Assembly (NCBI RefSeq): GCF_023100805.1
Contig: NZ_CP095855.1
Span: 6,737,001 to 6,801,000, forward strand
Length of the DNA: 64,000 nucleotides
Source: Chitinophaga filiformis
Lineage (GTDB): Bacteria > Bacteroidota > Bacteroidia > Chitinophagales > Chitinophagaceae
Direction of reading: 5' to 3'
Within the stretch, counting starts at the first letter, position 1; every line of letters begins with the position of its first letter. The notes beneath the pieces were generated by a model. That model was not told the origin of the DNA and searched no databases. It saw only the letters and a program-made list of their open reading frames with translations. The position numbers and the translations under genes were made by a program. Positions 43,097 to 51,632 of this stretch are shown one piece after another.

Positions 43097-44218
43097 TTAA
43101 AGAATGGCAGATATACCACGGCTATGCTTTAAAATACCTGACGCAAAGAAACCGCCGCAATTGTCTCTGACTGAGCATTTAGTACATTCGTCATGATAGA
43201 TATTCTTCCAGTCAGAAATTGATTTCCTGGTGTATTGCCAAACATTCCGCGGAGTAATGCAAAGCTGAGCGTTATAAATTGATACATTCATTCCCATATC
43301 AGCCAGATATGTAACCGACTCGGACAACTCATTATTATAATCCAGGGGATCAATCCATAGTTTATTAATATTAAACGGAGTATACCCTTGATGCTCTAGC
43401 CCCATAAAAGTGACATGTTCTGCAAAAGGCAAGTTCCTGTAGATAAACTTTGCGAGTTTCAGTAAACGGGGAATTGTTTGTTGATGAAGCACTATACGCA
43501 ATTCGATGCGAACATTTCTTTTAGCCAGGTTATAAAGACCTTTAACAGTCTGGTTGAAGGCATCCTTTGCCTGCACAATATAATCATGCTGTGCGGAATA
43601 GTCGGAATATATCGGAATACCAAGCATCATCCTGGAGTATTCCATATCCCCAAGCCGGTTGGCAATATTAGGCCAGGCAAATGAGCGTCCATTTGTGAGA
43701 CAATGTATTTCTGTATTAGGTAACTCTTCCTTAAGCAACTCCAAAAGAGTGAAATAGCGGTCTCCTAAAAGTGTAGGCTCACCACCTGTGATCCCTAATT
43801 CAGGACAATCCTTGGGGATCAGCGGAATTGTTTGACTATGCAAACTAAATAAATAATTCGTGTCATCTTTATCCCTGGGTGGCTGAGAGCACATTAAACA
43901 ATTACTATTACATCTCTCAGTAAATAAAAGAAAATTGTGAAATGAATTGATCCTATATAGGGTATTCACAACGCCATCAGAATGAATTCCGACGATGTCT
44001 CCTTCACATAAATGACTCAAATCGGGAATGGAAAACACACCCCGCATACTGGTAAATAGAGGCACATCAGTTGAAAGGATAGCCTTATACTTTGGGTGAT
44101 CCGTCTGCAAGGCATCACTACTAATCAATATTTCCGATGGCCCATTTCCTGAATATGTAACCCTTCCCACAATTAAACTATCCAAATGGTTTGGGATACC
44201 TTTTGTTTTAAGTAGCAT
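43097..44218 (-). CDS. hxsC: His-Xaa-Ser system radical SAM maturase HxsC
   Basis: A 373-residue radical SAM enzyme. The 4Fe-4S motif CxxxCxxC is CNSNCLMC at residues 103-110, and the C-terminal Cys-rich region (CTKCSVRDNCGG) forms an extra cluster-binding part. The layout matches HxsC of the His-Xaa-Ser system, one of two maturases believed to modify the HxsA repeat. It is the last gene of the hxsADBC operon; its ATG overlaps the hxsB stop by one base (TGATG type). Confidence 0.85.
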   Translation of the reverse strand: MLLKTKGIPNHLDSLIVGRVTYSGNGPSEILISSDALQTDHPKYKAILSTDVPLFTSMRGVFSIPDLSHLCEGDIVGIHSDGVVNTLYRINSFHNFLLFTERCNSNCLMCSQPPRDKDDTNYLFSLHSQTIPLIPKDCPELGITGGEPTLLGDRYFTLLELLKEELPNTEIHCLTNGRSFAWPNIANRLGDMEYSRMMLGIPIYSDYSAQHDYIVQAKDAFNQTVKGLYNLAKRNVRIELRIVLHQQTIPRLLKLAKFIYRNLPFAEHVTFMGLEHQGYTPFNINKLWIDPLDYNNELSESVTYLADMGMNVSIYNAQLCITPRNVWQYTRKSISDWKNIYHDECTKCSVRDNCGGFFASGILKHSRGISAIL

Positions 44219-45723
44219 CAGCTTTTACCTGTTATCCAACTTCGAAATATTTTTTCTACCCGTTTATCATTCTCGATCAGCATAATAAGATGTTGTATAA
44301 TTTCCATATTTCTTTGACAAAAAGAACTGGTAGGCCTATAACCATACATGTCTCCCTGTGTTGCATGATTAAATACAGGATCCGCTCCGCAATACGACTG
44401 AAAGGCGCATTCAGAGCATCCCGCCAGTGATTCATTGGCCATTGCATCGCTGATCGTCAATGCTTTTTCCCCGTAAAAAACTTCGTTATATGACGTCTCA
44501 CCAAGAGTACCGAGTCTGAAGGTATAGTCCCCCATTTCAGCCAGCATTCTTGATTCATCAGAGGCATAAATTGCCCCATCATAGTTAAATACCACAACAT
44601 TGTTGATGAGCCCCGCAGGAGACTGTAAATCGACATATCCAACAGGAAACGGGGTCAACAACTTTTTGAGAATTATTGAAGCATAATCTTCACGGATGAA
44701 ATAGCCATTCATATTATGCTCAATGACCCTGCCTAATGCAGTTTTGTAATAGTCAAGAAACTTACTTGTCTCATACTTATTCTTCTTCTCACTTTTCGTA
44801 GCAAACCCATATGGGCTGATTGGGCGAAGAAAAATATTTCTAAAGCCAAGTTTCACATATTCATCTACAATCTCAATTGGATAATCCAGTGACAGTTTCG
44901 TAGTGGTAGTTAATGCAGATATATTCCCTTCTCCCAACATGTCTCTACATCTCTTAATACCTTCGACCGCCAATTGATAACTACTTGCATTTGGCTTATG
45001 TCTATTTTTGTCGTGAATGTAGGCGGGGCCATCCAAAGAGGTGGATATCAGGATGCCATTTTGCTTGCAATATTCCAACATTTCATCTGTCAACGGTGCA
45101 AGATTTGTGCAAATAACATAAGTCACATACTTACTATACTTTTCTGACTCAGACTTCGCACGTTCAACTGCATATTTTACATTATCAAAAGCCAACAATG
45201 CCTCTCCTCCCTGAAACTCCATTGTTACATTAGCACTCGGGGACATCATCATCATCTCTATTCCGGCATCTATATGAGTACGGCTCATATCAAACCTGGC
45301 CTTATCACCCGTTACCCGGGATACCTGGCAATAGTGACAGGTATGCTCACATCTAAGGCTTATAACGAAAATATGAAGTGATGTAAAGTGATCTAAAAAT
45401 GACTTCTTTGTCCGATATCGCGTAGCAATAACCTCTATCAGTTCAGGTATGCTATGGGTAGAAATGAAAAAATTCGATATTAGATCTTCATATAAAGTCT
45501 TATCTAACAAGTCATGAAAATCAAGCTTTCGTTCCACTATACGAGCAGTTGTTCCCTCCGGAACAACCATAAAATCACCGATTTCATTTACAAGTATTTC
45601 TCTTCCATCACCCATGCGATGGAAACGGAATGGCAACAAGAAGTATTTAACTCGGCTCTCAGCATAATACCCAAAATCCTTAAATTTCCTGTTCTTCCTG
45701 TCCATGCTACTGCTCGCTTCCAT
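44218..45723 (-). CDS. hxsB: His-Xaa-Ser system radical SAM maturase HxsB
   Basis: A 501-residue radical SAM-SPASM protein. The SAM-cluster cysteines are Cys125, Cys129 and Cys132 (RCEHTCHYCQVS), and the C-terminal SPASM region has CSECAFQSYCG and a later FCQRN for auxiliary clusters. Its size and context match HxsB. It begins 2 bases after the hxsD stop. The enzyme probably generates a 5'-deoxyadenosyl radical to alter HxsA residues; the product of the system is not established. Confidence 0.85.
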   Translation of the reverse strand: MEASSSMDRKNRKFKDFGYYAESRVKYFLLPFRFHRMGDGREILVNEIGDFMVVPEGTTARIVERKLDFHDLLDKTLYEDLISNFFISTHSIPELIEVIATRYRTKKSFLDHFTSLHIFVISLRCEHTCHYCQVSRVTGDKARFDMSRTHIDAGIEMMMMSPSANVTMEFQGGEALLAFDNVKYAVERAKSESEKYSKYVTYVICTNLAPLTDEMLEYCKQNGILISTSLDGPAYIHDKNRHKPNASSYQLAVEGIKRCRDMLGEGNISALTTTTKLSLDYPIEIVDEYVKLGFRNIFLRPISPYGFATKSEKKNKYETSKFLDYYKTALGRVIEHNMNGYFIREDYASIILKKLLTPFPVGYVDLQSPAGLINNVVVFNYDGAIYASDESRMLAEMGDYTFRLGTLGETSYNEVFYGEKALTISDAMANESLAGCSECAFQSYCGADPVFNHATQGDMYGYRPTSSFCQRNMEIIQHLIMLIENDKRVEKIFRSWITGKS

Positions 45724-45725
45724 AA

Positions 45726-46094
45726 TTAAACATGTTGGGGATTAAAACCAACGGGATCTGTTATTGGTGATTGGGGAATCTCTTCCTGGTCATAGTAAGC
45801 GAAAGCTTTAGCAACAATTAATTCCCTAACTGTTTTGGTTTCATCCGTAACTATTTGCCTCAGTTTAAAATCCACAAGATCCTTCTTCAGTTTAAAAATC
45901 ACAGTATCCCAGTCCACCGTTATTTGAGCATCCTTGTGTGCAAGCACAATTTTGTACCTGGTCAGTTCAAAAGGCATAATTTCGACTTCAAAAGCATTAC
46001 TATACCAATAGAAACATTTTAATAATACCGATTCGGGGTAAAATGCTCTATCAAGGATCAACGTTAGCTCATTATCTACTACCTGTAGTTCCAT
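45726..46094 (-). CDS. hxsD: His-Xaa-Ser system protein HxsD
   Basis: A 122-residue small protein of the HxsD type: NELTLILDRAFYPESVLLKCFYWYSNAFEVEI, in two halves, fits the family's conserved start (strand, then YP..VL..A.YWY). It is cytoplasmic, probably an accessory or substrate-presenting partner of the maturases. Its ATG lies 23 bases inside the end of hxsA, so translation is coupled. Confidence 0.82.
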   Translation of the reverse strand: MELQVVDNELTLILDRAFYPESVLLKCFYWYSNAFEVEIMPFELTRYKIVLAHKDAQITVDWDTVIFKLKKDLVDFKLRQIVTDETKTVRELIVAKAFAYYDQEEIPQSPITDPVGFNPQHV

Positions 46095-46827
46095 TGTACT
46101 TACTTCTTAAAACTTCAAGTGTTTTTTCATCTACAATTCCATTTGGCCTCAATTCATTCTCTTCCTGAAACTTAGTTACCACACTCTGCGTTTGATTACC
46201 GAAAAACCCTGTAATCAGCATACCTTTTTTATAATTCATAAGCAATTTTTGCAGTTGTTCAACATCGTTTCCTCCGCAGCCCCATCTTAGTACACGATCC
46301 CCCAATTTTAACCTGCTTGAATCCACATTTGTTCCCATATTGGGCGGAGTGTATGTGGTTGTTGGTCCGTGCTGATATGTGGCGGAATTATAAAAGGACT
46401 GGCTACCTGAAGCAGAAGAAGCCTTACTCTCAGAGGATGTTGACTTACCCGCTGAAGCACCAGAGGACGAAGTTGGTACGCTGGGTGAACTATAAGAGGG
46501 GGTCACCGAAGGTGTATAACTACTACCCGAGCTATAGGATGACGAATAATGTGAGCTATGGGAAGAATGTGACCTATGTGAGCTGTGCGACCGATGGGAA
46601 GTATGCATCAGCACAAGACTACTGGCAGGATCAGCTGTATTTAACTTTAGTACCAATTTGGGCTTTAAAACATTCTTATGTGCTTCGAAGCTCAAATCCC
46701 TATCACTCTCAATATCATGATTTGTGACTGGTACAGCGCCACTGGCGGACAGAGTACTTATTGCTGCTGTAATGACAGCAAAGCTCTTTTTTATAAGAGA
46801 TTGGAAACCAAACTTTTCTTTATCCAT
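46072..46827 (-). CDS. hxsA: His-Xaa-Ser repeat protein HxsA with peptidoglycan-binding domain
   Basis: A 251-residue protein and the presumed substrate of the system. Residues 75-95 are seven uninterrupted His-Xaa-Ser triplets (HTS HRS HSS HRS HSS HSS HYS). An N-terminal hydrophobic segment (FAVITAAISTLSASGAVPV) suggests export, a Ser/Thr/Pro-rich linker follows the repeats, and residues about 176-243 are a PG_binding_1-like domain (LGDRVLRWGCGGNDVEQLQ, GFFGNQTQSVVTKFQ). The mature, modified repeat is thus likely displayed at the cell wall. First gene of the operon; its 3' end overlaps hxsD. Confidence 0.87.
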   Translation of the reverse strand: MDKEKFGFQSLIKKSFAVITAAISTLSASGAVPVTNHDIESDRDLSFEAHKNVLKPKLVLKLNTADPASSLVLMHTSHRSHSSHRSHSSHSSHYSSSYSSGSSYTPSVTPSYSSPSVPTSSSGASAGKSTSSESKASSASGSQSFYNSATYQHGPTTTYTPPNMGTNVDSSRLKLGDRVLRWGCGGNDVEQLQKLLMNYKKGMLITGFFGNQTQSVVTKFQEENELRPNGIVDEKTLEVLRSKYNGTTGSR

Positions 46828-47123
46828 TGATATCTGTTTGCTTGGTGATAGAATATAGGTATCAATTCAAGAATTGGATAAAATTTCATTCAGGGGCATA
46901 ATACAAAGTACGATTTTTTCTAATAATACAGCGAATTATATACTAAAATAAGTAAGAACACCTAGAATGAACAACAAGGGCGGTGTCACGTCTCATGTAA
47001 ATTATCAACACCTCGGCATCTACTAAGCCAACAATAACAAACATTTATCTCTTCCTTCTCAACTAAACAACCAGTTAAGATTTATGTATTTTAGCCCCAA
47101 ACACAACCTGTTCCAACATCACC
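46828..47123. other. Intergenic region between hxsA and Crp/Fnr genes
   Basis: 296 bases between divergent genes, AT-rich, no supported coding sequence. TATTTTAG near 47086-47093 resembles a -7 element for the plus-strand Crp/Fnr gene; I found no clear element for hxsA. Confidence 0.4.
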
Positions 47124-47711
47124 ATGAACATCCACCTACTTCTCACCCACATGAGGCAATTCATCGAACCCACACAGGAAGAAATCGCTTTCCTGGAGTC
47201 GGGCTTAATTGCACGGCCCTTTAAACAAGGCGAGACGATCATTCAAAGCGGTGATCCGGCCCGCTACCTGGCCTTCGTAAATGAAGGATATACGCTCACC
47301 TATTATACCGACGCTGAAGGTGCAGATCATGTCATCCGGTTTGCGGCCGCGGGCTGGTGGTCCGGAGATCTGTACAGTTTGAGCCCCGAGCCTGTCACTC
47401 CTTTGACAACTAAAGGCCTGAGTGACGGGGAACTGTTATTATTACCCAGGTTAGTGCAGAACCAATTACTGGAGAAGTATCTGAAGTTTGAGCGGTACTT
47501 CCGCAATTTGTTCCAGACGGCCCTGATGCGGCAACAGATGCGCTTTGTAGAAAGTCATTCTATTCCTGCAGAACGACGTTATCTGAAGTTGAAGGAAACC
47601 TTTCCTGGTATTGACCAATACCTGCCGCAGAAATATATAGCTTCTTACCTCGGCATTACGCCGGAATTTCTAAGTAAGATCAGAAAGCATCTTTCCCGAA
47701 AGACGGCTTAA
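47124..47711 (+). CDS. Crp/Fnr-family regulator
   Basis: A 195-residue regulator: a cyclic-nucleotide-binding-type beta-roll (ETIIQSGDPARYLAFVNEG, HVIRFAAAGWW) and a C-terminal helix-turn-helix (QKYIASYLGITPEFLSKIRKHLS). It has the same layout as the gene at 29545. The YceI gene follows after 99 bases on the same strand and is the natural target. Confidence 0.88.
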   Translation: MNIHLLLTHMRQFIEPTQEEIAFLESGLIARPFKQGETIIQSGDPARYLAFVNEGYTLTYYTDAEGADHVIRFAAAGWWSGDLYSLSPEPVTPLTTKGLSDGELLLLPRLVQNQLLEKYLKFERYFRNLFQTALMRQQMRFVESHSIPAERRYLKLKETFPGIDQYLPQKYIASYLGITPEFLSKIRKHLSRKTA

Positions 47712-47775
47712 CATAGATTAATTTCTTTCATTGTTCTTACTAATCTGCTTTATGAGCGGGATGCAGGCGCCGGGG

Positions 47776-47783
47776 TACTTTTG
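47776..47783 (+). promoter_or_regulatory. Candidate -7 promoter element for YceI gene
   Basis: TACTTTTG fits TAnnTTTG 27 bases before the ATG at 47811, suggesting the YceI gene has its own promoter within the 99-base gap. Confidence 0.45.
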
Positions 47784-47810
47784 CTGCATCATCCAAATAA
47801 AAGCAGTATT

Positions 47811-48335
47811 ATGAAAGAACAAACGAAAGCTACATGGAAAGTTGATGTCGGACATTCATCCGTAGGATTCAAAATAAGACATATGGCAATCGCCAATGTA
47901 AGCGGGGCATTCCTCAGCTTTGAAGGTATGGCCTATACTATAGCGCAAGACGATTTTGAAGGCGCCAGCGTTGACTTTGAGATAAAAGCAGATAGTCTCA
48001 ATACTAACAATCCTGAGCGCGATGCTCACCTCCGTTCTGATCTATTCTTCGATGTACAACGGTTCCCGACTATTAATTTCAAGGGTACGCTAGTTGGCGA
48101 CAAGCTCACTGGCAATCTGACTATTCGCGGCGTTACAAAAGAAATCAGCCTGGAAGCAGATTTCACCGGCGCGGGACAGGGACGTTTCGGCGACACCAGG
48201 GCAGGGTTTGAGCTGAGCGGGAAAATCAACAGAAAAGACTTCGGCCTGACATGGAATATGCTCACGGAGGCAGGCAGCCTCATAGTGGGGGAAGATGTTA
48301 AGCTGGATATGAATATTGAGCTGGTTCGATCTTAG
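47811..48335 (+). CDS. YceI-family protein
   Basis: A 174-residue lipocalin-like protein from Met 47811; the frame start at 47781 is a TTG inside the promoter region. Landmarks are WKVDVGHSSVGFKIRHM, the FEGASVDFEIKADSLNTNN strand pair, HLRSDLFFDVQRFPTINF and GNLTIRGVTKEI. YceI proteins bind isoprenoid or amide ligands; without a signal peptide this one is probably cytoplasmic. Paired with the upstream Crp/Fnr gene. Confidence 0.9.
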   Translation: MKEQTKATWKVDVGHSSVGFKIRHMAIANVSGAFLSFEGMAYTIAQDDFEGASVDFEIKADSLNTNNPERDAHLRSDLFFDVQRFPTINFKGTLVGDKLTGNLTIRGVTKEISLEADFTGAGQGRFGDTRAGFELSGKINRKDFGLTWNMLTEAGSLIVGEDVKLDMNIELVRS

Positions 48336-48444
48336 CCTGGGCGTCCCTCCTCTTCCGGGAAGGCCGATCACTGACCAGGGTCCATCTTCCTGGAAGCAAG
48401 GGACAACACTGTTAACATTGTACATTATACTCATACTCCTGGCA

Positions 48445-49473
48445 CTAAAAATATTCAATTTGCCTGTTTATCTCAGCGTTGCTGAGTAATACCTTACGGT
48501 AATCCTGAAACCTGAATTTGTTCGTTTTCTTAAATATCCAATTGCCCTGATCATCATAGCTATAGCTATTACCGGTTTCAAAACCTATATTGTTATTAAT
48601 ACCAGACTCCTCTATGTAGACCGGGTTGCCTTTCTCATCGTATTCCCATGTCTTTATCTGAAAGCCATCATTAAAACGGTTCAACCGCCCATTGGCATCA
48701 TACTCAAAATTCAGTTCCTGCCTGAAATTGCCGGCATAAAACCTGGACGGCATATGTCGTGTATAGACGATGTTATTAAGTACATTATCTGCATTATAAA
48801 AAAATTCGGCTTCATACAACAACACTGATTTATCTTTCTGACTGTACGCCTTGGCTGTCAGGATCTGGAACGCCTCGTTATACGTTATGATACTTTTTGA
48901 TTGTTCATCACGATCATTCCGGTTATGCGTTTTTCGAATATCTCCTGCCCTCAATATATACTTAGTTGTCCGTTGACTGTTTAGCGCCTGATGTTTTAAA
49001 CTATTATCATGGAAGCTAAGTTCATTTATTTCCTCATACTCCAGTGCATGGTTAAATAAAATAACACTTTGACTAAAACGTGTATTATTAATTGATCTCT
49101 CTACCTGGTATTTTTTAGGTTGCCTAAGACTATCAAAAAAGATCCAATCCGTTTTATCGCCACCACCGTCCTTTGTATGCCGCACCAATTCACAGTTATC
49201 AAGAAAGTTATAGCATGCGCTGGATGTTTCAAATGGCCCCGACCGCACTACGCCATCAAAAAACTGTTCTTTTTGAACTTCAGTAATTTCCCTTATCGTT
49301 CCTTTCAGATTGATAAAGAAGGAATATCTTAATCCTCCTAACTCTTTGTTATAGAAATGAATGTGTTTAGCCAGGTCATTGGCTTTTACATATGGGTTAT
49401 CCAGAAATGCTTTTGTGTAATAAATAGGGTCAGCATAGTTAATCCGATTGATATCGCAAATTGTTTCAAACAT
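48445..49473 (-). CDS. Hypothetical protein with YD-type motifs
   Basis: A 342-residue protein from Met 49473 (MFETICDINRINYADPIYY). No signal peptide. The C-terminal half has repeated Tyr-Asp units (EFEYDANGRLNRFNDG, WEYDEKGNPVYIEE, YSYDDQGNWIFKK), similar to YD/RHS-like strands but far too few for an RHS toxin. The N-terminal half contains FINLKGTIREITEVQKEQFF. Family unknown. It begins 55 bases after the stop of the AraC gene on the same strand. Confidence 0.6.
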   Translation of the reverse strand: MFETICDINRINYADPIYYTKAFLDNPYVKANDLAKHIHFYNKELGGLRYSFFINLKGTIREITEVQKEQFFDGVVRSGPFETSSACYNFLDNCELVRHTKDGGGDKTDWIFFDSLRQPKKYQVERSINNTRFSQSVILFNHALEYEEINELSFHDNSLKHQALNSQRTTKYILRAGDIRKTHNRNDRDEQSKSIITYNEAFQILTAKAYSQKDKSVLLYEAEFFYNADNVLNNIVYTRHMPSRFYAGNFRQELNFEYDANGRLNRFNDGFQIKTWEYDEKGNPVYIEESGINNNIGFETGNSYSYDDQGNWIFKKTNKFRFQDYRKVLLSNAEINRQIEYF

Positions 49474-49528
49474 TATGAGCGTTGATTTTATATAAGGATT
49501 TGGTATAGGCTTTAGTGCTGGACAGCGA

Positions 49529-50371
49529 CTATATCTGCTGCTGCCTTCTGTACTGTGCAGGACTAACACCATTATATTTTTTGAATAACCTGTTCAGATG
49601 GCTTTTATCTGTGAAGCCCAGGCTATCAGCGATTTCATTGAGCCGCATACTGCTATGCAATAATCTGCTCTCCACCAAACGCAGTTTATAATGCATGATG
49701 TATTCCTGCAATGTTTCGTTGGTATGCTTTTTAAAATAACGTCCCAGGTAATTTTCAGATATACCGAATTGCTGGCTGATGGTCTTAGCTCTTATCTTTT
49801 CAGGTTCTGCTATATTCGCCTGCACATATTGCAGTATTTCCAGGGCTTTTTCCTCTGTATTTTCACTCACCTTCCCGGGTAGGCGGGTCGTGATATTCCG
49901 GACGATCAGCATGAGGATAGTATCGATAAACTGCAGCAATAACTCCTGTGGGTAAAAATCGCGTTCATGATGCTCCCGGATGATCGCTTCCATGATAGAC
50001 CTTGCCACTACCTGATCGCCTTTATTTTTTAAGAGGCTCCCTGACTCCTGGTTGGCATTCTTTAATATGTAGGCAATACTTTGCCTGGAACGTTCCTGGA
50101 GCCTTGATGAACCAATATAGGACTCATTAAAACGAACAAAAAGCAATGTTGTCTGTTTCTGTATGTCAAAGTGATGCGTATCACCAGGTGTAAGAAGAAA
50201 TAAATGCCCTGAGGAGTATTTGAAGCCGGATTCATTCACAAAGTGCCTGCCCGTTCCGGCAATTATATATACAAGTTCAAAAAAACTATGGGAATGGATC
50301 GGTCTCGGACATTCATCCATCGGCTCTGAAAGGGCTATCTCAAACGGTTCGTATAAATGTGCCTTCACCAT
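49529..50371 (-). CDS. AraC-family regulator with cupin domain
   Basis: A 280-residue regulator: an N-terminal cupin (PIHSHSFFELVYIIAG, LFLLTPGDTHHFD) and a C-terminal AraC HTH pair (QQFGISENYLGRYFKKH, RLNEIADSLGFTDKSHLNRLFKKYNGVSP). It diverges from the plus-strand oxidoreductase at 50503 and likely controls it. Confidence 0.9.
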   Translation of the reverse strand: MVKAHLYEPFEIALSEPMDECPRPIHSHSFFELVYIIAGTGRHFVNESGFKYSSGHLFLLTPGDTHHFDIQKQTTLLFVRFNESYIGSSRLQERSRQSIAYILKNANQESGSLLKNKGDQVVARSIMEAIIREHHERDFYPQELLLQFIDTILMLIVRNITTRLPGKVSENTEEKALEILQYVQANIAEPEKIRAKTISQQFGISENYLGRYFKKHTNETLQEYIMHYKLRLVESRLLHSSMRLNEIADSLGFTDKSHLNRLFKKYNGVSPAQYRRQQQI

Positions 50372-50502
50372 GGTACGAAATTACACCTTTATAGCAAATT
50401 AATACCTCAATTAATACTCCTCAATTGTACAATTTTGCCTTATCAATTTGCGGAAAGAGGCCAAGCAGGGCTTTTCCGCATCATAAAATTAAATTTTCAG
50501 CT

Positions 50503-51510
50503 ATGTCTACAGATCAAAACAATAATACGATGAAAGCGATGGTACTTGAGCACTATGGAGAGGCCTTCAAACTGAAGGAATTACCTGTTCCCGTTCCGGC
50601 GAAGGGACAGGTTCTTGTAAAAATCATGGCCAGTGGTATCAATCCGCTGGATACAAAAATCAAACGTGGTGAGGGAAAACATGCGAAACAGCTGGCTCCG
50701 GCCATACTGGGACTGGATCTTGCCGGTGTAGTAGTAAGTACCGGTGAAGGAGTGAACGCTTTTCAACCAGGGGATGAAGTCTATGGCATGGCGGGTGGCA
50801 TTGGCGGTCGTCAGGGTACACTGGCAGAGTACGCAGCAGTAGATGCAGACCTGCTGGCTCTCAAACCGGCCAGTCTCAGTATGCAGGAAGCAGCCGCGTT
50901 GCCGCTGGTGTTTATTACCGCATGGGAAGGTCTTGTAGACCGGGCAAATGTAAAGGCTGGTCAGCGAGTGCTGATTCATGGCGGCGCAGGCGGCATCGGA
51001 CATGTGGCTATACAGTTGGCGCTTTCTTTTGGCGCGTCTGTATTTGCTACGGGTAGCAGCAGATCTCTGCAGCTGATTGAGCGCCTGGGTGCTACTCCTA
51101 TAGATTATAACAGCCTGTCAGTAAAAGAATATGTCGGGAAATACACGGACGGAGAAGGATTTGACATCGTCTTCGACACTGTAGGCGGTGAAACACTTGA
51201 TAAATCATTCGAAGCAGTACGTAATTATACCGGTCATGTTGTAAGTGCATTGGGCTGGGGAAGCCATAGCCTGGCTCCGCTATCTTTCAGAGGCGCTACC
51301 TATTCCGGCATATTCACGCTCCTGCCTATGCTGACAGGAAAAGGCATGAAACATCATGGGGAGATCCTGCGTGAAGCAGCGAGGCTTTCGGAAAAGGGAC
51401 AATTGAAGCCGGTGCTGGATAAGAGGGTGCTTTCACTGGCAGAAGCAGAGGTTGGGTACAAGGCGATTGAAAGCGGAGATGTCACGGGTAAATTGGTGGT
51501 GAATATCTAA
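50503..51510 (+). CDS. NADP-dependent quinone oxidoreductase-like protein
   Basis: A 335-residue medium-chain dehydrogenase of the zeta-crystallin/quinone-reductase group, from the ATG at 50503 (MSTDQNNNTMKAMVLEHYG). It lacks the zinc-binding cysteines and has GINPLDTKIKRGEG near the start, then the nucleotide motif IHGGAGGIGHVAIQLAL. It reduces quinones or enones with NADPH. The divergent AraC gene is probably its regulator. A terminator follows at 51581. Confidence 0.88.
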   Translation: MSTDQNNNTMKAMVLEHYGEAFKLKELPVPVPAKGQVLVKIMASGINPLDTKIKRGEGKHAKQLAPAILGLDLAGVVVSTGEGVNAFQPGDEVYGMAGGIGGRQGTLAEYAAVDADLLALKPASLSMQEAAALPLVFITAWEGLVDRANVKAGQRVLIHGGAGGIGHVAIQLALSFGASVFATGSSRSLQLIERLGATPIDYNSLSVKEYVGKYTDGEGFDIVFDTVGGETLDKSFEAVRNYTGHVVSALGWGSHSLAPLSFRGATYSGIFTLLPMLTGKGMKHHGEILREAARLSEKGQLKPVLDKRVLSLAEAEVGYKAIESGDVTGKLVVNI

Positions 51511-51580
51511 CATTGGTGTTCCAGGCAGGAATAGTGTATCCGCCAGGAGCGTAATACTGTCAGTTGGAACAAGAATCTAT

Positions 51581-51611
51581 AAAAAAGGCCTCCGGATCCG
51601 GAAGCCTTTTT
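51581..51611. terminator. Bidirectional hairpin terminator
   Basis: AAAAAAGGC and GCCTTTTT enclose the inner palindrome TCCGGATCCGGA between the convergent oxidoreductase and GH43 genes; A and T runs on either side would serve both strands. Confidence 0.85.
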
Positions 51612-51632
51612 CAATATCAAAACCTATGACAA

